Shown: positions 52,349 to 61,571 of the stretch, piece by piece | Position numbering within the stretch: position 1 is the stretch's first letter | Layout: every line of letters begins with the position of its first letter | Source: JABCPE02 sp963520375 | Lineage (GTDB): Bacteria; Bacteroidota; Bacteroidia; Flavobacteriales; Weeksellaceae | Length of the DNA stretch: 63,672 bases | Direction of reading: 5' to 3' | Assembly: GCA_963520375.1 (NCBI GenBank) | Contig: CAUQQF010000011.1 | Location: 1-63,672, forward strand | Position numbers and translations under genes: made by a program | Notes under the pieces: model-generated | The model's input: only the letters and a program-made list of their open reading frames with translations | Told to the model about the DNA's origin: nothing | Databases searched by the model: none

Positions 52349-53455
52349 TTAATAATTCCACATATCATTCTCCATCTCGAGAATTTGGTTTTTGATTCTT
52401 TCGCTCTCTTCTAGTTGAGCGTTAGCATCATTCGGGATGTAGTCTTTGATATTCCCTGTACCATATCCATTTTCAGATCTATAGATGATGGAAGAAAATC
52501 TTCTTGCATTCAATAAATCATCAAAAGTAAGGTCAGAAGACAAGTTCTTATTGTTAAATACTACTGCATTTGCCAATACTTCCCTTGCACTTGGGTAGAA
52601 TACCCAGAACAAATCAATAAGTTCATCAGCGTTACCAAGAGGTTCTCCATTAGGTCCTCTCAAGGCATTAGATGCAGGGTCTTTACCCATAGCAGAAATA
52701 CCTAATAATCTGTATTTCAACTGTGCATCTCTACGGTCGATGTACCACATACCTTTGATCTTCAACATCTTTACATTTTCAGATTTAGTTTCATAAACAT
52801 CTATGTATTGTTTTTTCTCTTCCTCTGAAATTTTTTCACCAGCATTGATTCTTTCGATGTAAGAGTCATCCAAACGCTCAAATCTTGTAGCATTTTTGAT
52901 TTCTTCTTTTGTCATTCTCTGTGTGAACATCTCATCTTTATACACTTCTTTAATAGAGCCATCATTTACTCCATCTAAAAGAAGTTGATATAGAGATTTT
53001 GTAGAAGCTACTAAACCATCAGAGTTATAATAGAATGGTCTATTGATTTTTTCATTCATATCAATAATTTCCCATACAACCATACTTCTAACAATATCCT
53101 TATCCTCTACATATCCGTATTTTACTGGATTGTTTTTTACGGAAATAAGAGAATCCCCTTTCTTAACTGTATTCAAGTTTCTGTAGTGTCTCAACGCAGC
53201 TGGTGAATCTGAGTTAAGGATACTCAAAGAGTTTACTGGATTCAATGGAATCTCTTCCTCTTTTTTAACCTCTACAACAGGCTCTACTGGTTGCTCTGGC
53301 TCTTCTTGAACAGTTTTAGTCTTTCCTGCTTTACCTTTTTTGCCTTTTTTGGCTACAGCTGTCTTTTTAGCTCCAGCTTTCTTTTTACCTTTTCCCTTCT
53401 GAGCATCTGCAAAGAAGAAAGTAAATACAAGAAAGAACAATAATATTCTTCTCAT
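52349..53455 (-). CDS. gldN: Gliding motility / type IX secretion protein GldN
   Basis: 368 residues. A signal peptide to about 18 is followed by a Lys/Ala/Gly-rich stretch (about 20-60) and a Glu/Pro/Val segment. The folded part has SILNSDSPAALRHYRNLN, DKDIVRSMVVWEIIDMNEKINRPFYY and KMLKIKGMWYIDRRDAQLKYRLLGI, marks of GldN/PorN. It forms the periplasmic ring-shaped complex with GldK and contacts GldM. Last gene of the K-L-M-N order. Confidence 0.92.
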   Translation of the reverse strand: MRRILLFFLVFTFFFADAQKGKGKKKAGAKKTAVAKKGKKGKAGKTKTVQEEPEQPVEPVVEVKKEEEIPLNPVNSLSILNSDSPAALRHYRNLNTVKKGDSLISVKNNPVKYGYVEDKDIVRSMVVWEIIDMNEKINRPFYYNSDGLVASTKSLYQLLLDGVNDGSIKEVYKDEMFTQRMTKEEIKNATRFERLDDSYIERINAGEKISEEEKKQYIDVYETKSENVKMLKIKGMWYIDRRDAQLKYRLLGISAMGKDPASNALRGPNGEPLGNADELIDLFWVFYPSAREVLANAVVFNNKNLSSDLTFDDLLNARRFSSIIYRSENGYGTGNIKDYIPNDANAQLEESERIKNQILEMENDMWNY

Positions 53456-53484
53456 TTTATTTTGATATTAATTATATTTATTTA

Positions 53485-55047
53485 CTACTGAACATTTATG
53501 ACAACTGGGCTGATATTTTTAAGCATTTGTCCACCCAATCCTGTAGCAGTAGCTTGGATATCAAATACATAACATACATCTCCAGCTCTCAATCCAGCTG
53601 TAAGGTTAGCAGCTGCACTTAGAGAGTTTCCGCTCACATACATAGCTGCTTTTCCAGGCGCTTTGAATCTAAATCCTGTTACTTGGAAACTTACAGGGAA
53701 GTCGAAATCAGGTATAGCTGCCGAAATCACTTGTCTAGAAATAGAACTTGCTGGCATAGAAACTACATTCTGAGATCTGATCTGTCCTTGTGGTGCAGGA
53801 ACACTCTTAATACGGAATGGGAATGATTGAGAAACCACTTTTCCATTAGGTTGTTTTCCTGACACTGTAATATTCACAGTATTTCCAGCTCCTGGTCTGA
53901 TAATCCATTTACCTTTACCACCTGATACACTAGCACCTGGTGCAGAAAGAGTTACTGTAGAGTTATCAACACCTAGCATAGATGCAGACACAGGGTTTTC
54001 TACACCTCTATATAGTACATTCATCTTATCAGCAGAAATCAAAGCTCCACTTTGAAGTTTTACTTCTTCTGCTCCAGCGATTACTCTATAGTTGTGTTTG
54101 AAAGGTAATGCTACCATCTCTCCTTTAGAGTTTCTATATGAAACTGTACCACTCAATGTATGTTCTCCTACTCCTCCTCCTAGAGTTTTGTATCCCATAC
54201 CTCTAGTTGTTCTATCAACTCCTGTGAACTGAAGATTTGGATCATCAGAATATGTTCCAATGAATACTTTAGCTTCTACAGGTTGACCTTGGATAATTAC
54301 TGTAGGACCAGCAACAATAGCTTCGTATGCATTGAATTTGATATCAGCATCCACTTTTTCTTGAAGCATCAATGCCAAAGCATCTGACTGCAAGTTTCTA
54401 GCTTCTGACTGGATAACTTCCAAGTTAGATAATGCCGCAATCAATGGTTGGTTGTGGAATTTATATTGTAACCATCCTTTACCATTTCTTGTTTCTCCTT
54501 TTGGAAATTCAGTAACCATTGTTTGGTTAGCTCTTTCCACTAGGTTTTTCATTTCTGGAACATTTCCGAAAGACTGAGCAATAAATGTTCTAAGATCATT
54601 TATTTGTTTTGTTAAGTCTTTAGCAACCTTAGAAGGTGCATTCTCGTCACCTTCATCAAAGAATTTATTTGTAGAATATTCTGTACCATTCAAAGCATTG
54701 AAGTTATCTTCTACTCCAGCTTTTTCATTATATCCTGCCTCTTTCTTCAATTGAGTTTTGATACCTTCTATTGATTCTACTAAAGCATTGATTTTTCCTT
54801 TCAATCCCTGATAAATCTCATAGTTTTGAGCTGCTGCTTCATTAGTTTCAGATTTAGCCTTTAAGGTTTGCTCAAAAATTTTATCAGTTTTATTTTCAGT
54901 CAACTCTCTTGACTCTTGTAGAGACAAATTAGTATCAAAATAAGATCTAATAATCTCTTGGTCAATTTGCATCGCCAACATACAGATGAAAACCAAGTAC
55001 ATTAGGTTAATCATCTTCTGACGAGGTGATAATTTCTCTTTTGCCAT
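53485..55047 (-). CDS. gldM: Type IX secretion motor protein GldM
   Basis: 520 residues. MAKEKLSPRQKMINLMYLVFICMLAMQID carries the single N-terminal membrane helix (about 13-33). It inserts into the GldL channel to form the proton-driven motor. The periplasmic remainder is a helical D1 domain (about 36-225) and three beta domains, the last ending in VQ. GTMGYKTLGGGVGEHTLSGTVSYRN-type stretches near 280-305 fit D2/D3. Length and order match GldM/PorM. Confidence 0.95.
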   Translation of the reverse strand: MAKEKLSPRQKMINLMYLVFICMLAMQIDQEIIRSYFDTNLSLQESRELTENKTDKIFEQTLKAKSETNEAAAQNYEIYQGLKGKINALVESIEGIKTQLKKEAGYNEKAGVEDNFNALNGTEYSTNKFFDEGDENAPSKVAKDLTKQINDLRTFIAQSFGNVPEMKNLVERANQTMVTEFPKGETRNGKGWLQYKFHNQPLIAALSNLEVIQSEARNLQSDALALMLQEKVDADIKFNAYEAIVAGPTVIIQGQPVEAKVFIGTYSDDPNLQFTGVDRTTRGMGYKTLGGGVGEHTLSGTVSYRNSKGEMVALPFKHNYRVIAGAEEVKLQSGALISADKMNVLYRGVENPVSASMLGVDNSTVTLSAPGASVSGGKGKWIIRPGAGNTVNITVSGKQPNGKVVSQSFPFRIKSVPAPQGQIRSQNVVSMPASSISRQVISAAIPDFDFPVSFQVTGFRFKAPGKAAMYVSGNSLSAAANLTAGLRAGDVCYVFDIQATATGLGGQMLKNISPVVINVQ

Positions 55048-55096
55048 TTTTTAATTTTTTTTTGGTTTAAAATTATTTAAAAATCACAATGAGAAA

Positions 55097-55783
55097 TTAA
55101 GCTTTCATCGCTGTTAACATACCTCCATAAACTCTGTTCAAGCTATTAAGGTTTGTAGTCAATCCTTTCAATTCTTCATTAAACTTCTCTGACTGTTCAG
55201 CTGATTTTTGGATGTCAGCTACATATTTTTTGCTGTACTCAGACTGTTGTCTTCCGTGTTCTAATTGTAGAGCGTATAGTGCATTGATGCTTTCTAAATG
55301 ATTAGCAGCCAAAGCCATTTGCTCGTTATATTTGTGAGTAGAAGCAGAAACATCCACAGTTTGGTTAATTTGGTCTACAGAGTGAGAGAATTTATCAATT
55401 CCTGTTCTCAATCTTTCGAACATAGCAACATCCAATTTAGCATCTGCTAACATTTTATCCAATTTTTCAGATAAAGAAACTTCTAATTCAGAAATGTTAG
55501 ATGTAACTTTAGACTCTACAGCCTTTCTTGGCTTTGGAGTAGCATTAGCATCCATCAATTCTGGATATACATTTTCCCATGCATATTTAGTTTCTTCTGC
55601 TGGTGGGTTGAATGCAAACACGATGAAGATGAAACATTCCACAGCAAGCCCTAATCCTAAGATAAAGTTACCACTTACACCTGGAATAGGAAGGTGTGTC
55701 ATTTTTACTAACGCTCCGAAAATTACTACCGCTGCACCCATTGAATAAATGAAGTTTAATACAGCATCTTTTGATTTAAACAT
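55097..55783 (-). CDS. gldL: Type IX secretion motor protein GldL
   Basis: 228 residues. Two membrane helices (about 8-26 and 32-56, including VIFGALVKMTHLPIPGVSGNFILGLGLAVECFIFIVFAF in sections) contain the conserved Lys near 23 and Glu near 49 that carry protons and couple to GldM. A long cytoplasmic helical tail (about 65-228) follows. Partner of GldM, whose gene starts 49 bp downstream. Confidence 0.95.
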   Translation of the reverse strand: MFKSKDAVLNFIYSMGAAVVIFGALVKMTHLPIPGVSGNFILGLGLAVECFIFIVFAFNPPAEETKYAWENVYPELMDANATPKPRKAVESKVTSNISELEVSLSEKLDKMLADAKLDVAMFERLRTGIDKFSHSVDQINQTVDVSASTHKYNEQMALAANHLESINALYALQLEHGRQQSEYSKKYVADIQKSAEQSEKFNEELKGLTTNLNSLNRVYGGMLTAMKA

Positions 55784-55832
55784 AACTTTTAATTTTTAAT
55801 GATTATACTTTATTTAATTTTTTCTTGTTTTT

Positions 55833-57236
55833 TTATCTTCTTATTTTAGACGCTCCTTCTGGTATGTCTTGAACAGTTCTAAATCCTATGTAACTTCTAG
55901 CAGAGTCTTTACGCTCCCAGTCTCTAGAACCGACCATCAATAGGTATCCTATATCTTTCCAAGAACCACCTCTTACAGTTTTCTTAACATCCACATAGGC
56001 TCTGTTAGAGATGTAAGGATTCAATGTAGAAGAAAACTGATAAGTAGAGTTGTTATAAGGAGATTCTGTCCATTCAGCTACATTCCCTGCCATGTCATAA
56101 AGTCCATATCCGTTTTTAGGGAACTTTTTAACAGGAGCTGTATACATATATGTACCTTTTTTCTCATCCTCTATATAGTTACCTCTCTTAGGTTTGAAGT
56201 TTGCTAAATAGCATGCTCTATCATCCATCAAATAAGGACCTCCCCAAGGATAAGCTGCATTTTCTAGACCACCACGAGCAGCATATTCCCATTCTGCTTC
56301 AGTTGGAAGTCTGAATTTCATAGGAGAATGTCTTCTCTTTTTAGATCTTGCGTTAGAATCAGCTTTTGCTTTTGTTTTATAGTCAGTAAAAGCTCTTGCT
56401 TGATCCCAAGTAACCCCTACTACAGGATAATCTTTATATGCAATATGCCAGAAATATTGGTCAAATAGCGGTTCATTATAAGCATAATTGAAATCTCTCA
56501 ACCATACTGTTGTATCTGGATAAACAGCTATACTTGTTTTCTTTTCTGAACGAAGTCCTTTAGATCCATCTTTGATGTCTTCCCACTCATAACGGTACTG
56601 AAGTTTAGTAACATCTAGAATTCTCTTGTTATTTTCTCTCTTATCTGGCGCTACATACATAGACTCTAAAATCTCTGCATATTTAGCATCTGGATATTGA
56701 TTAACATTCCAATCTAATGGAACTGACCAATCCAATCTTTTCGCCTCATTATAACCATTTCTCCCTCCTTGAGATTCCAAGAACTGCTGGTATCCAGACT
56801 TATTCTCTTTATCTCCTTTTTGAGACAAATACGCATAATTACGCCCTTCTCCTTTACCATCTCCAGAAGATTGTCCTCCTCCTGCAGCCTCTGCTAAAAG
56901 AGTTCTAGCAATAGAGTCTCTTACATAGTTGATAAACAATCTATACTGAGCATTAGTAACTTCTGCTTCATCCATGAAAAATGAAGAAACAGTAACTGTC
57001 TTTAATTGGGTTTTTTCTGGAGTCATTGTAAAGTCCTGATCTGCCTGCCCCATAACGAAAGACCCTCCTGGTATCGCTACCATTCCGTGCGGCCTCGCTG
57101 CAACAAAAGATTTTGAACTTTCTTTAGACACCAATTCTCCCTTGGTGTCTGGTCTTCCAGAATTCCCTTTTTTTCCTCCTGAGGAACATGCCGCAGTTAG
57201 TAAAGCTGCGGAAACTAAAAGAACGATTCTTTTCAT
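55833..57236 (-). CDS. gldK: Type IX secretion lipoprotein GldK
   Basis: 467 residues, lipoprotein signal with Cys17 (LLTAACSSGGK). A formylglycine-generating-enzyme/sulfatase-modifying fold fills the rest: IPGGSFVMG near 54-62, FFMDEAEVTNAQYRLF, RLPTEAEWEYAARGG, YDMAGNVAEWTESPYN and VRGGSWKDIGYLL. The catalytic Cys pair of true formylglycine enzymes is absent, as usual in GldK/PorK, so it is structural. It anchors the GldN ring under the outer membrane. First gene of the gld operon; 89 bp separate it from glmS. Confidence 0.95.
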   Translation of the reverse strand: MKRIVLLVSAALLTAACSSGGKKGNSGRPDTKGELVSKESSKSFVAARPHGMVAIPGGSFVMGQADQDFTMTPEKTQLKTVTVSSFFMDEAEVTNAQYRLFINYVRDSIARTLLAEAAGGGQSSGDGKGEGRNYAYLSQKGDKENKSGYQQFLESQGGRNGYNEAKRLDWSVPLDWNVNQYPDAKYAEILESMYVAPDKRENNKRILDVTKLQYRYEWEDIKDGSKGLRSEKKTSIAVYPDTTVWLRDFNYAYNEPLFDQYFWHIAYKDYPVVGVTWDQARAFTDYKTKAKADSNARSKKRRHSPMKFRLPTEAEWEYAARGGLENAAYPWGGPYLMDDRACYLANFKPKRGNYIEDEKKGTYMYTAPVKKFPKNGYGLYDMAGNVAEWTESPYNNSTYQFSSTLNPYISNRAYVDVKKTVRGGSWKDIGYLLMVGSRDWERKDSARSYIGFRTVQDIPEGASKIRR

Positions 57237-57325
57237 TATATTAAATCTATTTTTTTATAATTTATTTATTTTTCAAAAAGGATAACGATTTTTTTTTAAA
57301 ATTATTTTCCTACCATCATATTTTT

Positions 57326-59176
57326 TTATTCCACTGTCACAGATTTCGCCAAATTTCTTGGTTGATCTACATTCACTCCCCTATAAACAGCTATATAATA
57401 GGCCAATATCTGTAATGGTATAGATGCCACTATTGGAGAGAAACATTCTGATGTTTCTGGTATTTCTATCACATAATCAGACATTGCTGAAACCTGCTCA
57501 TCCCCTTTATTAACAATAGAAATCACTTTTCCTTTTCGTGCTTTAATCTCCTGTACATTACTCACAATCTTATCATAATGACCTTTTTTGGGAGCGATGA
57601 TTACTATTGGCATATTTTCATCAATCAAAGCAATAGGTCCATGCTTCATTTCTGCTGCTGGATAGCCCTCTGCATGGATATAAGAAATCTCTTTCAACTT
57701 CAATGCCCCTTCTAAGGCAGCAGGGAAGTTATATCCACGCCCCAAATATAAGAAATTTGAAGCATTTACAAAATCTTTCGCCATTTTTTTAACATAATCA
57801 TGAGTAGATTCTAGTACATCCTCTATCTTTTTAGGGATAGCATCTAGTTCTGTTATCAGACTCATGAAATCTACATTACTAAGATTTCCATTATGTTTTC
57901 CTAACTTAAGCGCTAGCAAAGATAATATTGTTAGTTGAGCTGTAAAAGCCTTTGTAGACGCTACCCCTATCTCTGGTCCTGCATGTGTATATGCACCTGC
58001 ATCTGAGAATCTAGAAATAGAAGAATCTACAACATTACAAATTCCAAAAATAAACGCTCCTCTTTCTTTCGCTAATTTAATAGCCGCCATTGTATCCGCT
58101 GTTTCACCTGACTGAGAAATCGCAATAACTATATCTTTATTAGTAATAATAGGATTTCTGTATCTAAATTCCGAAGCATACTCCACTTCTACTGGGATTC
58201 TAGCAAATTCTTCTATAAGATACTCCCCTATCAATCCCGCATGCCAAGAAGTTCCACAGGCTACAATGATAATTCTTTCTGCCTTAGTGAATTTATCTAA
58301 ATAATCCCAAATTCCAGCCATCTTTATGATTCCCTCATCTACTAAAAGACGACCTCTCATAGTATCATGAATAGATTTTGGCTGTTCAAAAATCTCTTTA
58401 AGCATAAAATGCTCATATCCACCTTTTTCTATCTGTTCTAAACTCAGTTTCAATTCTTGAACTTCAGGAATAACAACTGAATTATCCACAATGGCTCTAA
58501 TTTCTACTCCTTTTTCTAAAGAAATCGTCGCCATGTGTCCATCTTCAAGATAGATAGCCTCTTTGGTAAATTCAACGAAAGGTGAAGCATCAGATGCTAC
58601 AAAATATTCATTTTCTCCTATCCCTATAGCTAAAGGCGAACCTAAACGACCTACAACCAAAAGCCCCGGGTGGTCTTTATGCATCACAGTGATAGCATAT
58701 GCACCATATACTTCGTTCAATGCATATCTCACAGCAGTAGGAAAATCCACCTCCTGCGTATCCATTATATATTGAATCAGATTAACTAAAACTTCAGTGT
58801 CTGTATCGGAAGCAAAAGTAAATCCTTTCTCTATCAACATAGTCTTAATGGTATCATAGTTCTCTATAATTCCATTATGAATAATTGCTATTTTTCCGTT
58901 ATTAGACAAATGTGGATGAGAGTTTCTATCACTAGGAACTCCATGGGTAGCCCATCGCGTATGTCCCATACCCACATGAGCAGAACCTTCCAAGTCTTTA
59001 GAAATACTAACCAAATCGGCTACTTTTCCTTTCGTTTTCTTAAGTTCAAAGTCATTATTTTGTCCCTCTACTATTACCCCTGCACTATCATAACCTCGAT
59101 ACTCTAATCTTTTTAGCCCGTTGATTACTATATCATAAGCACATCTATGCCCCGTATATCCTACTATTCCACACAT
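57326..59176 (-). CDS. glmS: Glutamine-fructose-6-phosphate aminotransferase (isomerising)
   Basis: 616 residues. N-terminal glutaminase with the nucleophile Cys2 in MCGIVGY and HTRWATHG near 73-80. Two SIS domains: CGTSWHAG with SQSGETADT, and LGRGYNFPAALEGALKLKEISYIHAEGYPAAEMKHGPIALI in sections near 495-535, ending in the conserved ARNLAKSVTVE-like tail (PRNLAKSVTVE). Makes glucosamine-6-phosphate for cell-wall and LPS amino sugars. Follows the DUF4270 gene by 14 bp, so is likely co-transcribed with it. Confidence 0.97.
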   Translation of the reverse strand: MCGIVGYTGHRCAYDIVINGLKRLEYRGYDSAGVIVEGQNNDFELKKTKGKVADLVSISKDLEGSAHVGMGHTRWATHGVPSDRNSHPHLSNNGKIAIIHNGIIENYDTIKTMLIEKGFTFASDTDTEVLVNLIQYIMDTQEVDFPTAVRYALNEVYGAYAITVMHKDHPGLLVVGRLGSPLAIGIGENEYFVASDASPFVEFTKEAIYLEDGHMATISLEKGVEIRAIVDNSVVIPEVQELKLSLEQIEKGGYEHFMLKEIFEQPKSIHDTMRGRLLVDEGIIKMAGIWDYLDKFTKAERIIIVACGTSWHAGLIGEYLIEEFARIPVEVEYASEFRYRNPIITNKDIVIAISQSGETADTMAAIKLAKERGAFIFGICNVVDSSISRFSDAGAYTHAGPEIGVASTKAFTAQLTILSLLALKLGKHNGNLSNVDFMSLITELDAIPKKIEDVLESTHDYVKKMAKDFVNASNFLYLGRGYNFPAALEGALKLKEISYIHAEGYPAAEMKHGPIALIDENMPIVIIAPKKGHYDKIVSNVQEIKARKGKVISIVNKGDEQVSAMSDYVIEIPETSECFSPIVASIPLQILAYYIAVYRGVNVDQPRNLAKSVTVE

Positions 59177-59190
59177 AACTTGTTCTAAAT

Positions 59191-60663
59191 TTATTTAGTA
59201 ACATATGTTACCATTAGTTTTGGTCTATTATTATTTGCAGCATTTGTCCCTACAAACACGGCTCTGTAAGGTGAGCTAACATTATTATTATAATTTTCAC
59301 TTACCAAATTTCCATTTGAAGTAAGATACTCTCCAATATTAACAATCAAGTCTTTAGCCTCTGCTTCTTTTTCTACAATATCTTTGATAGTTTTTGTAAT
59401 ATCAATATCATAGTAAGAAGGATTACTATTAGTAGAATAAGCTTTTACTAAACTATAATTACTATTGCCCAACATGGTTTTTAGGTCTGTAATAAAATCA
59501 GTTTCTCCTTGTTTTCTTACTAAGAAACCAACTGGTTTAGTATAAGAATTATTCCATGTATTGGTATCTGTATACAACCTTACTTTTGCTGAAAGTATCG
59601 CTGCTCCACGCTCTTTGTAAAGTCTTTTCAAATCACTAACACCTGCTCCATTCAGTTTTATTCCTGCTCCAGGACCTCCCATTCCTTGCATATATAGTAG
59701 AGGATCTCCATTAGTACTATTGATATTAGTCATTACAGCATTATATGTTGCACTTCTAGTATATGATATCTGACTAAAATGAACATTAGAAGAACCCAAA
59801 TCAAAACTAAAAGTATTTGATTTTCCTCCAGATTTATAATACATAGTCATTGTCACTTCATTAGGAGCAATGTTTATCAAATAACCATCATTTTCTCGAA
59901 CTGAAATTTTAAGTCCTTTGAAATAATTGATAAAATTACTCTCATTACTCAACTCTGCCGCTCCACTTTTATCAGCTATTTTAGTTTTAAAATAATTTTT
60001 ATCTAATTGAATTCTTAATCCTGCTTCTTTTGTCAAAAGGGCTGTATTATCGGAAGTTTTATTTATACTAACTGCATAAACATTCCCTGAAAACACTTTA
60101 GGTTGTTGGTTTGTCATCAATGAAACTCCATTCGCAACAGAACTACTCGATAATCTTTCTGTGCCAACAGCCCCCAAATCCGTAGCAATTTCATGAACAT
60201 CAATACTCATTGCCGCTGCTGGATTTCCATATTTTACAGCTTCGTATTTTGTTAATGTCTTTTTTGCAGCCTGTCCTTCATGGGTTACATTTGTTGTTGT
60301 AACCGCTTTGGTTGTAGCATCATACTGAGGTTTAATTTCTAAAACCACAGAATCCACCACTGGATTAGTTCCAAAATCAGGAGCATATTTAGATAATCTT
60401 ACTTGAGTAACATATGCTGATTTCTGCATACCAAACTGCCCCTCAGTGAAAGCACCTAATATAGCTCTTTGCAACGCATAAGAATCAGCTCTTACAGCAT
60501 CTCCATTATTTATATTGTAGACTACCAAATCATAAGAAACCTGATTCCCAGTAACTGAATTACCATCAAAAAGATTTTTCCCCAAGTCATCAGCATCAGA
60601 ATTACAGCTGACCATCAAACCTCCAAAAAGAAAAACTGATAATATTGACTTTATTTTATTCAT
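59191..60663 (-). CDS. DUF4270 lipoprotein
   Basis: 490 residues from the ATG at 60663, giving a lipoprotein signal with Cys20 (FGGLMVSCNSDADD); an upstream Met would precede it with an unlikely basic tail. The body has the DUF4270 pattern: DLGKNLFDGNSVTGNQVSYDLVVYNI near 25-50, RADSYALQRAILGAFTEGQFG near 56-76, and a C-terminal beta domain near AKVRLYTDTNTWNNS. A Bacteroidota outer-membrane family of unknown role. Translation follows the glycosyltransferase gene by 13 bp. Confidence 0.85.
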   Translation of the reverse strand: MNKIKSILSVFLFGGLMVSCNSDADDLGKNLFDGNSVTGNQVSYDLVVYNINNGDAVRADSYALQRAILGAFTEGQFGMQKSAYVTQVRLSKYAPDFGTNPVVDSVVLEIKPQYDATTKAVTTTNVTHEGQAAKKTLTKYEAVKYGNPAAAMSIDVHEIATDLGAVGTERLSSSSVANGVSLMTNQQPKVFSGNVYAVSINKTSDNTALLTKEAGLRIQLDKNYFKTKIADKSGAAELSNESNFINYFKGLKISVRENDGYLINIAPNEVTMTMYYKSGGKSNTFSFDLGSSNVHFSQISYTRSATYNAVMTNINSTNGDPLLYMQGMGGPGAGIKLNGAGVSDLKRLYKERGAAILSAKVRLYTDTNTWNNSYTKPVGFLVRKQGETDFITDLKTMLGNSNYSLVKAYSTNSNPSYYDIDITKTIKDIVEKEAEAKDLIVNIGEYLTSNGNLVSENYNNNVSSPYRAVFVGTNAANNNRPKLMVTYVTK

Positions 60664-60676
60664 CTGTTTCTTAGTT

Positions 60677-61450
60677 TTATTTATAAATTTCTGATATTCC
60701 CTCTTCATTAACTCCATCTATTTTAGGCGTTTTTGTATTCTTAAAGCCTTCTTCTAATGTTTTATTGAGCTTTTTATCTCCTTTCACAACCAAGTCTACT
60801 AAATCCATTCCTTCAACAAGAAAATCTTGTATTGTAGGATTTTCAATAGCTTTCAGATCGCTTATTCCATCGAATTTCAATTTCTCTTCTATTTCCTTTC
60901 CTAAACTAAAATTTTTCTCATTGTATACCGACAAAACAAGTTTAGTATCTTGAAAATATGTATCTGATTTATAGAAATTCTTCAAATATACCGCTACAAA
61001 AGAAGACATCCAACCACTAAGATGTATCACATCTGGCACCCAGTTCAGCTTTTTGATAGTTTCTATCACTCCTCTTGTAAAAAATATGGCTCTCTCATCA
61101 TTATCTTCAAAAGGCTTCCCTTCTTCATCTGCATAGTAAGACTTTCTCTTGAAATACTCATCATTATCTATAAAATACACCTGCAACCTTTCCCCTGGTA
61201 AAGATGCCACTTTTACTATCAAAGGCTGATCCAAATCATTTATAATAATATTCATCCCTGAAAGACGGATCACCTCATGCAACTGATATTTTCTCTCACT
61301 AATCAGCCCAAATCTTGGCATAAAAACCCTCACATCATTTCCTTCCTGATGCATTTTCAGAGCCATCTTATTCACTTCTGAAGCCATGTTTGTTCCTTCC
61401 TGATAAGGAAACATCTCCGTAGTGACATATAGAATTTTTTGATTTGACAT
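60677..61450 (-). CDS. Starch/glycogen synthase N-terminal (GT5) domain protein without GT1 domain
   Basis: 257 residues from the ATG at 61450. ILYVTTEMFPYQEGTNMASEVNKMALKMHQEGNDVRVFMPRFG (residues about 6-48) is the GT5 catalytic-domain start. The ADP-glucose contact normally given by the K-x-G-G-L loop reads EGTNMASEVN here, so that Lys-Gly-Gly motif is lost. VIHLSGWMSSFVAVYLKNFY near 138-157 replaces the usual HxHDWH block and keeps only one His. The protein stops at the end of that half, with no GT1 domain and no remnant downstream. A real glycogen synthase activity is unlikely. It leads a tight operon with the DUF4270 and glmS genes. Confidence 0.82.
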   Translation of the reverse strand: MSNQKILYVTTEMFPYQEGTNMASEVNKMALKMHQEGNDVRVFMPRFGLISERKYQLHEVIRLSGMNIIINDLDQPLIVKVASLPGERLQVYFIDNDEYFKRKSYYADEEGKPFEDNDERAIFFTRGVIETIKKLNWVPDVIHLSGWMSSFVAVYLKNFYKSDTYFQDTKLVLSVYNEKNFSLGKEIEEKLKFDGISDLKAIENPTIQDFLVEGMDLVDLVVKGDKKLNKTLEEGFKNTKTPKIDGVNEEGISEIYK

Positions 61451-61487
61451 ACTGCTTATTTCTATTGACATAAGTCAATTCATTCTG

Positions 61488-61495
61488 CAAAGTTA
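61488..61495 (-). promoter_or_regulatory. Candidate -7 promoter element of the GT5-domain/DUF4270/glmS operon
   Basis: The minus strand reads TAACTTTG (TAnnTTTG), 37 bp before the ATG at 61450. Confidence 0.5.
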
Positions 61496-61520
61496 CAAAA
61501 TTAAATTCATTTATAAACAA

Positions 61521-61547
61521 CAAAAGTCTTATCAAAAATGATAAGAC
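61521..61547 (-). terminator. Rho-independent terminator of the SerA-like gene
   Basis: GTCTTATC (61526-61533), loop AAAAAT, GATAAGAC (61540-61547). On the minus strand TTTTG follows. Confidence 0.75.
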
Positions 61548-61571
61548 CCTGATAGTATTGTACTTATATTT

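Noticed and set aside
60677..61450. Frameshifted glycogen synthase
   Set aside because: No GT1-domain remnant in any frame downstream; a complete DUF4270 gene starts 13 bp later, so the short form is intact.
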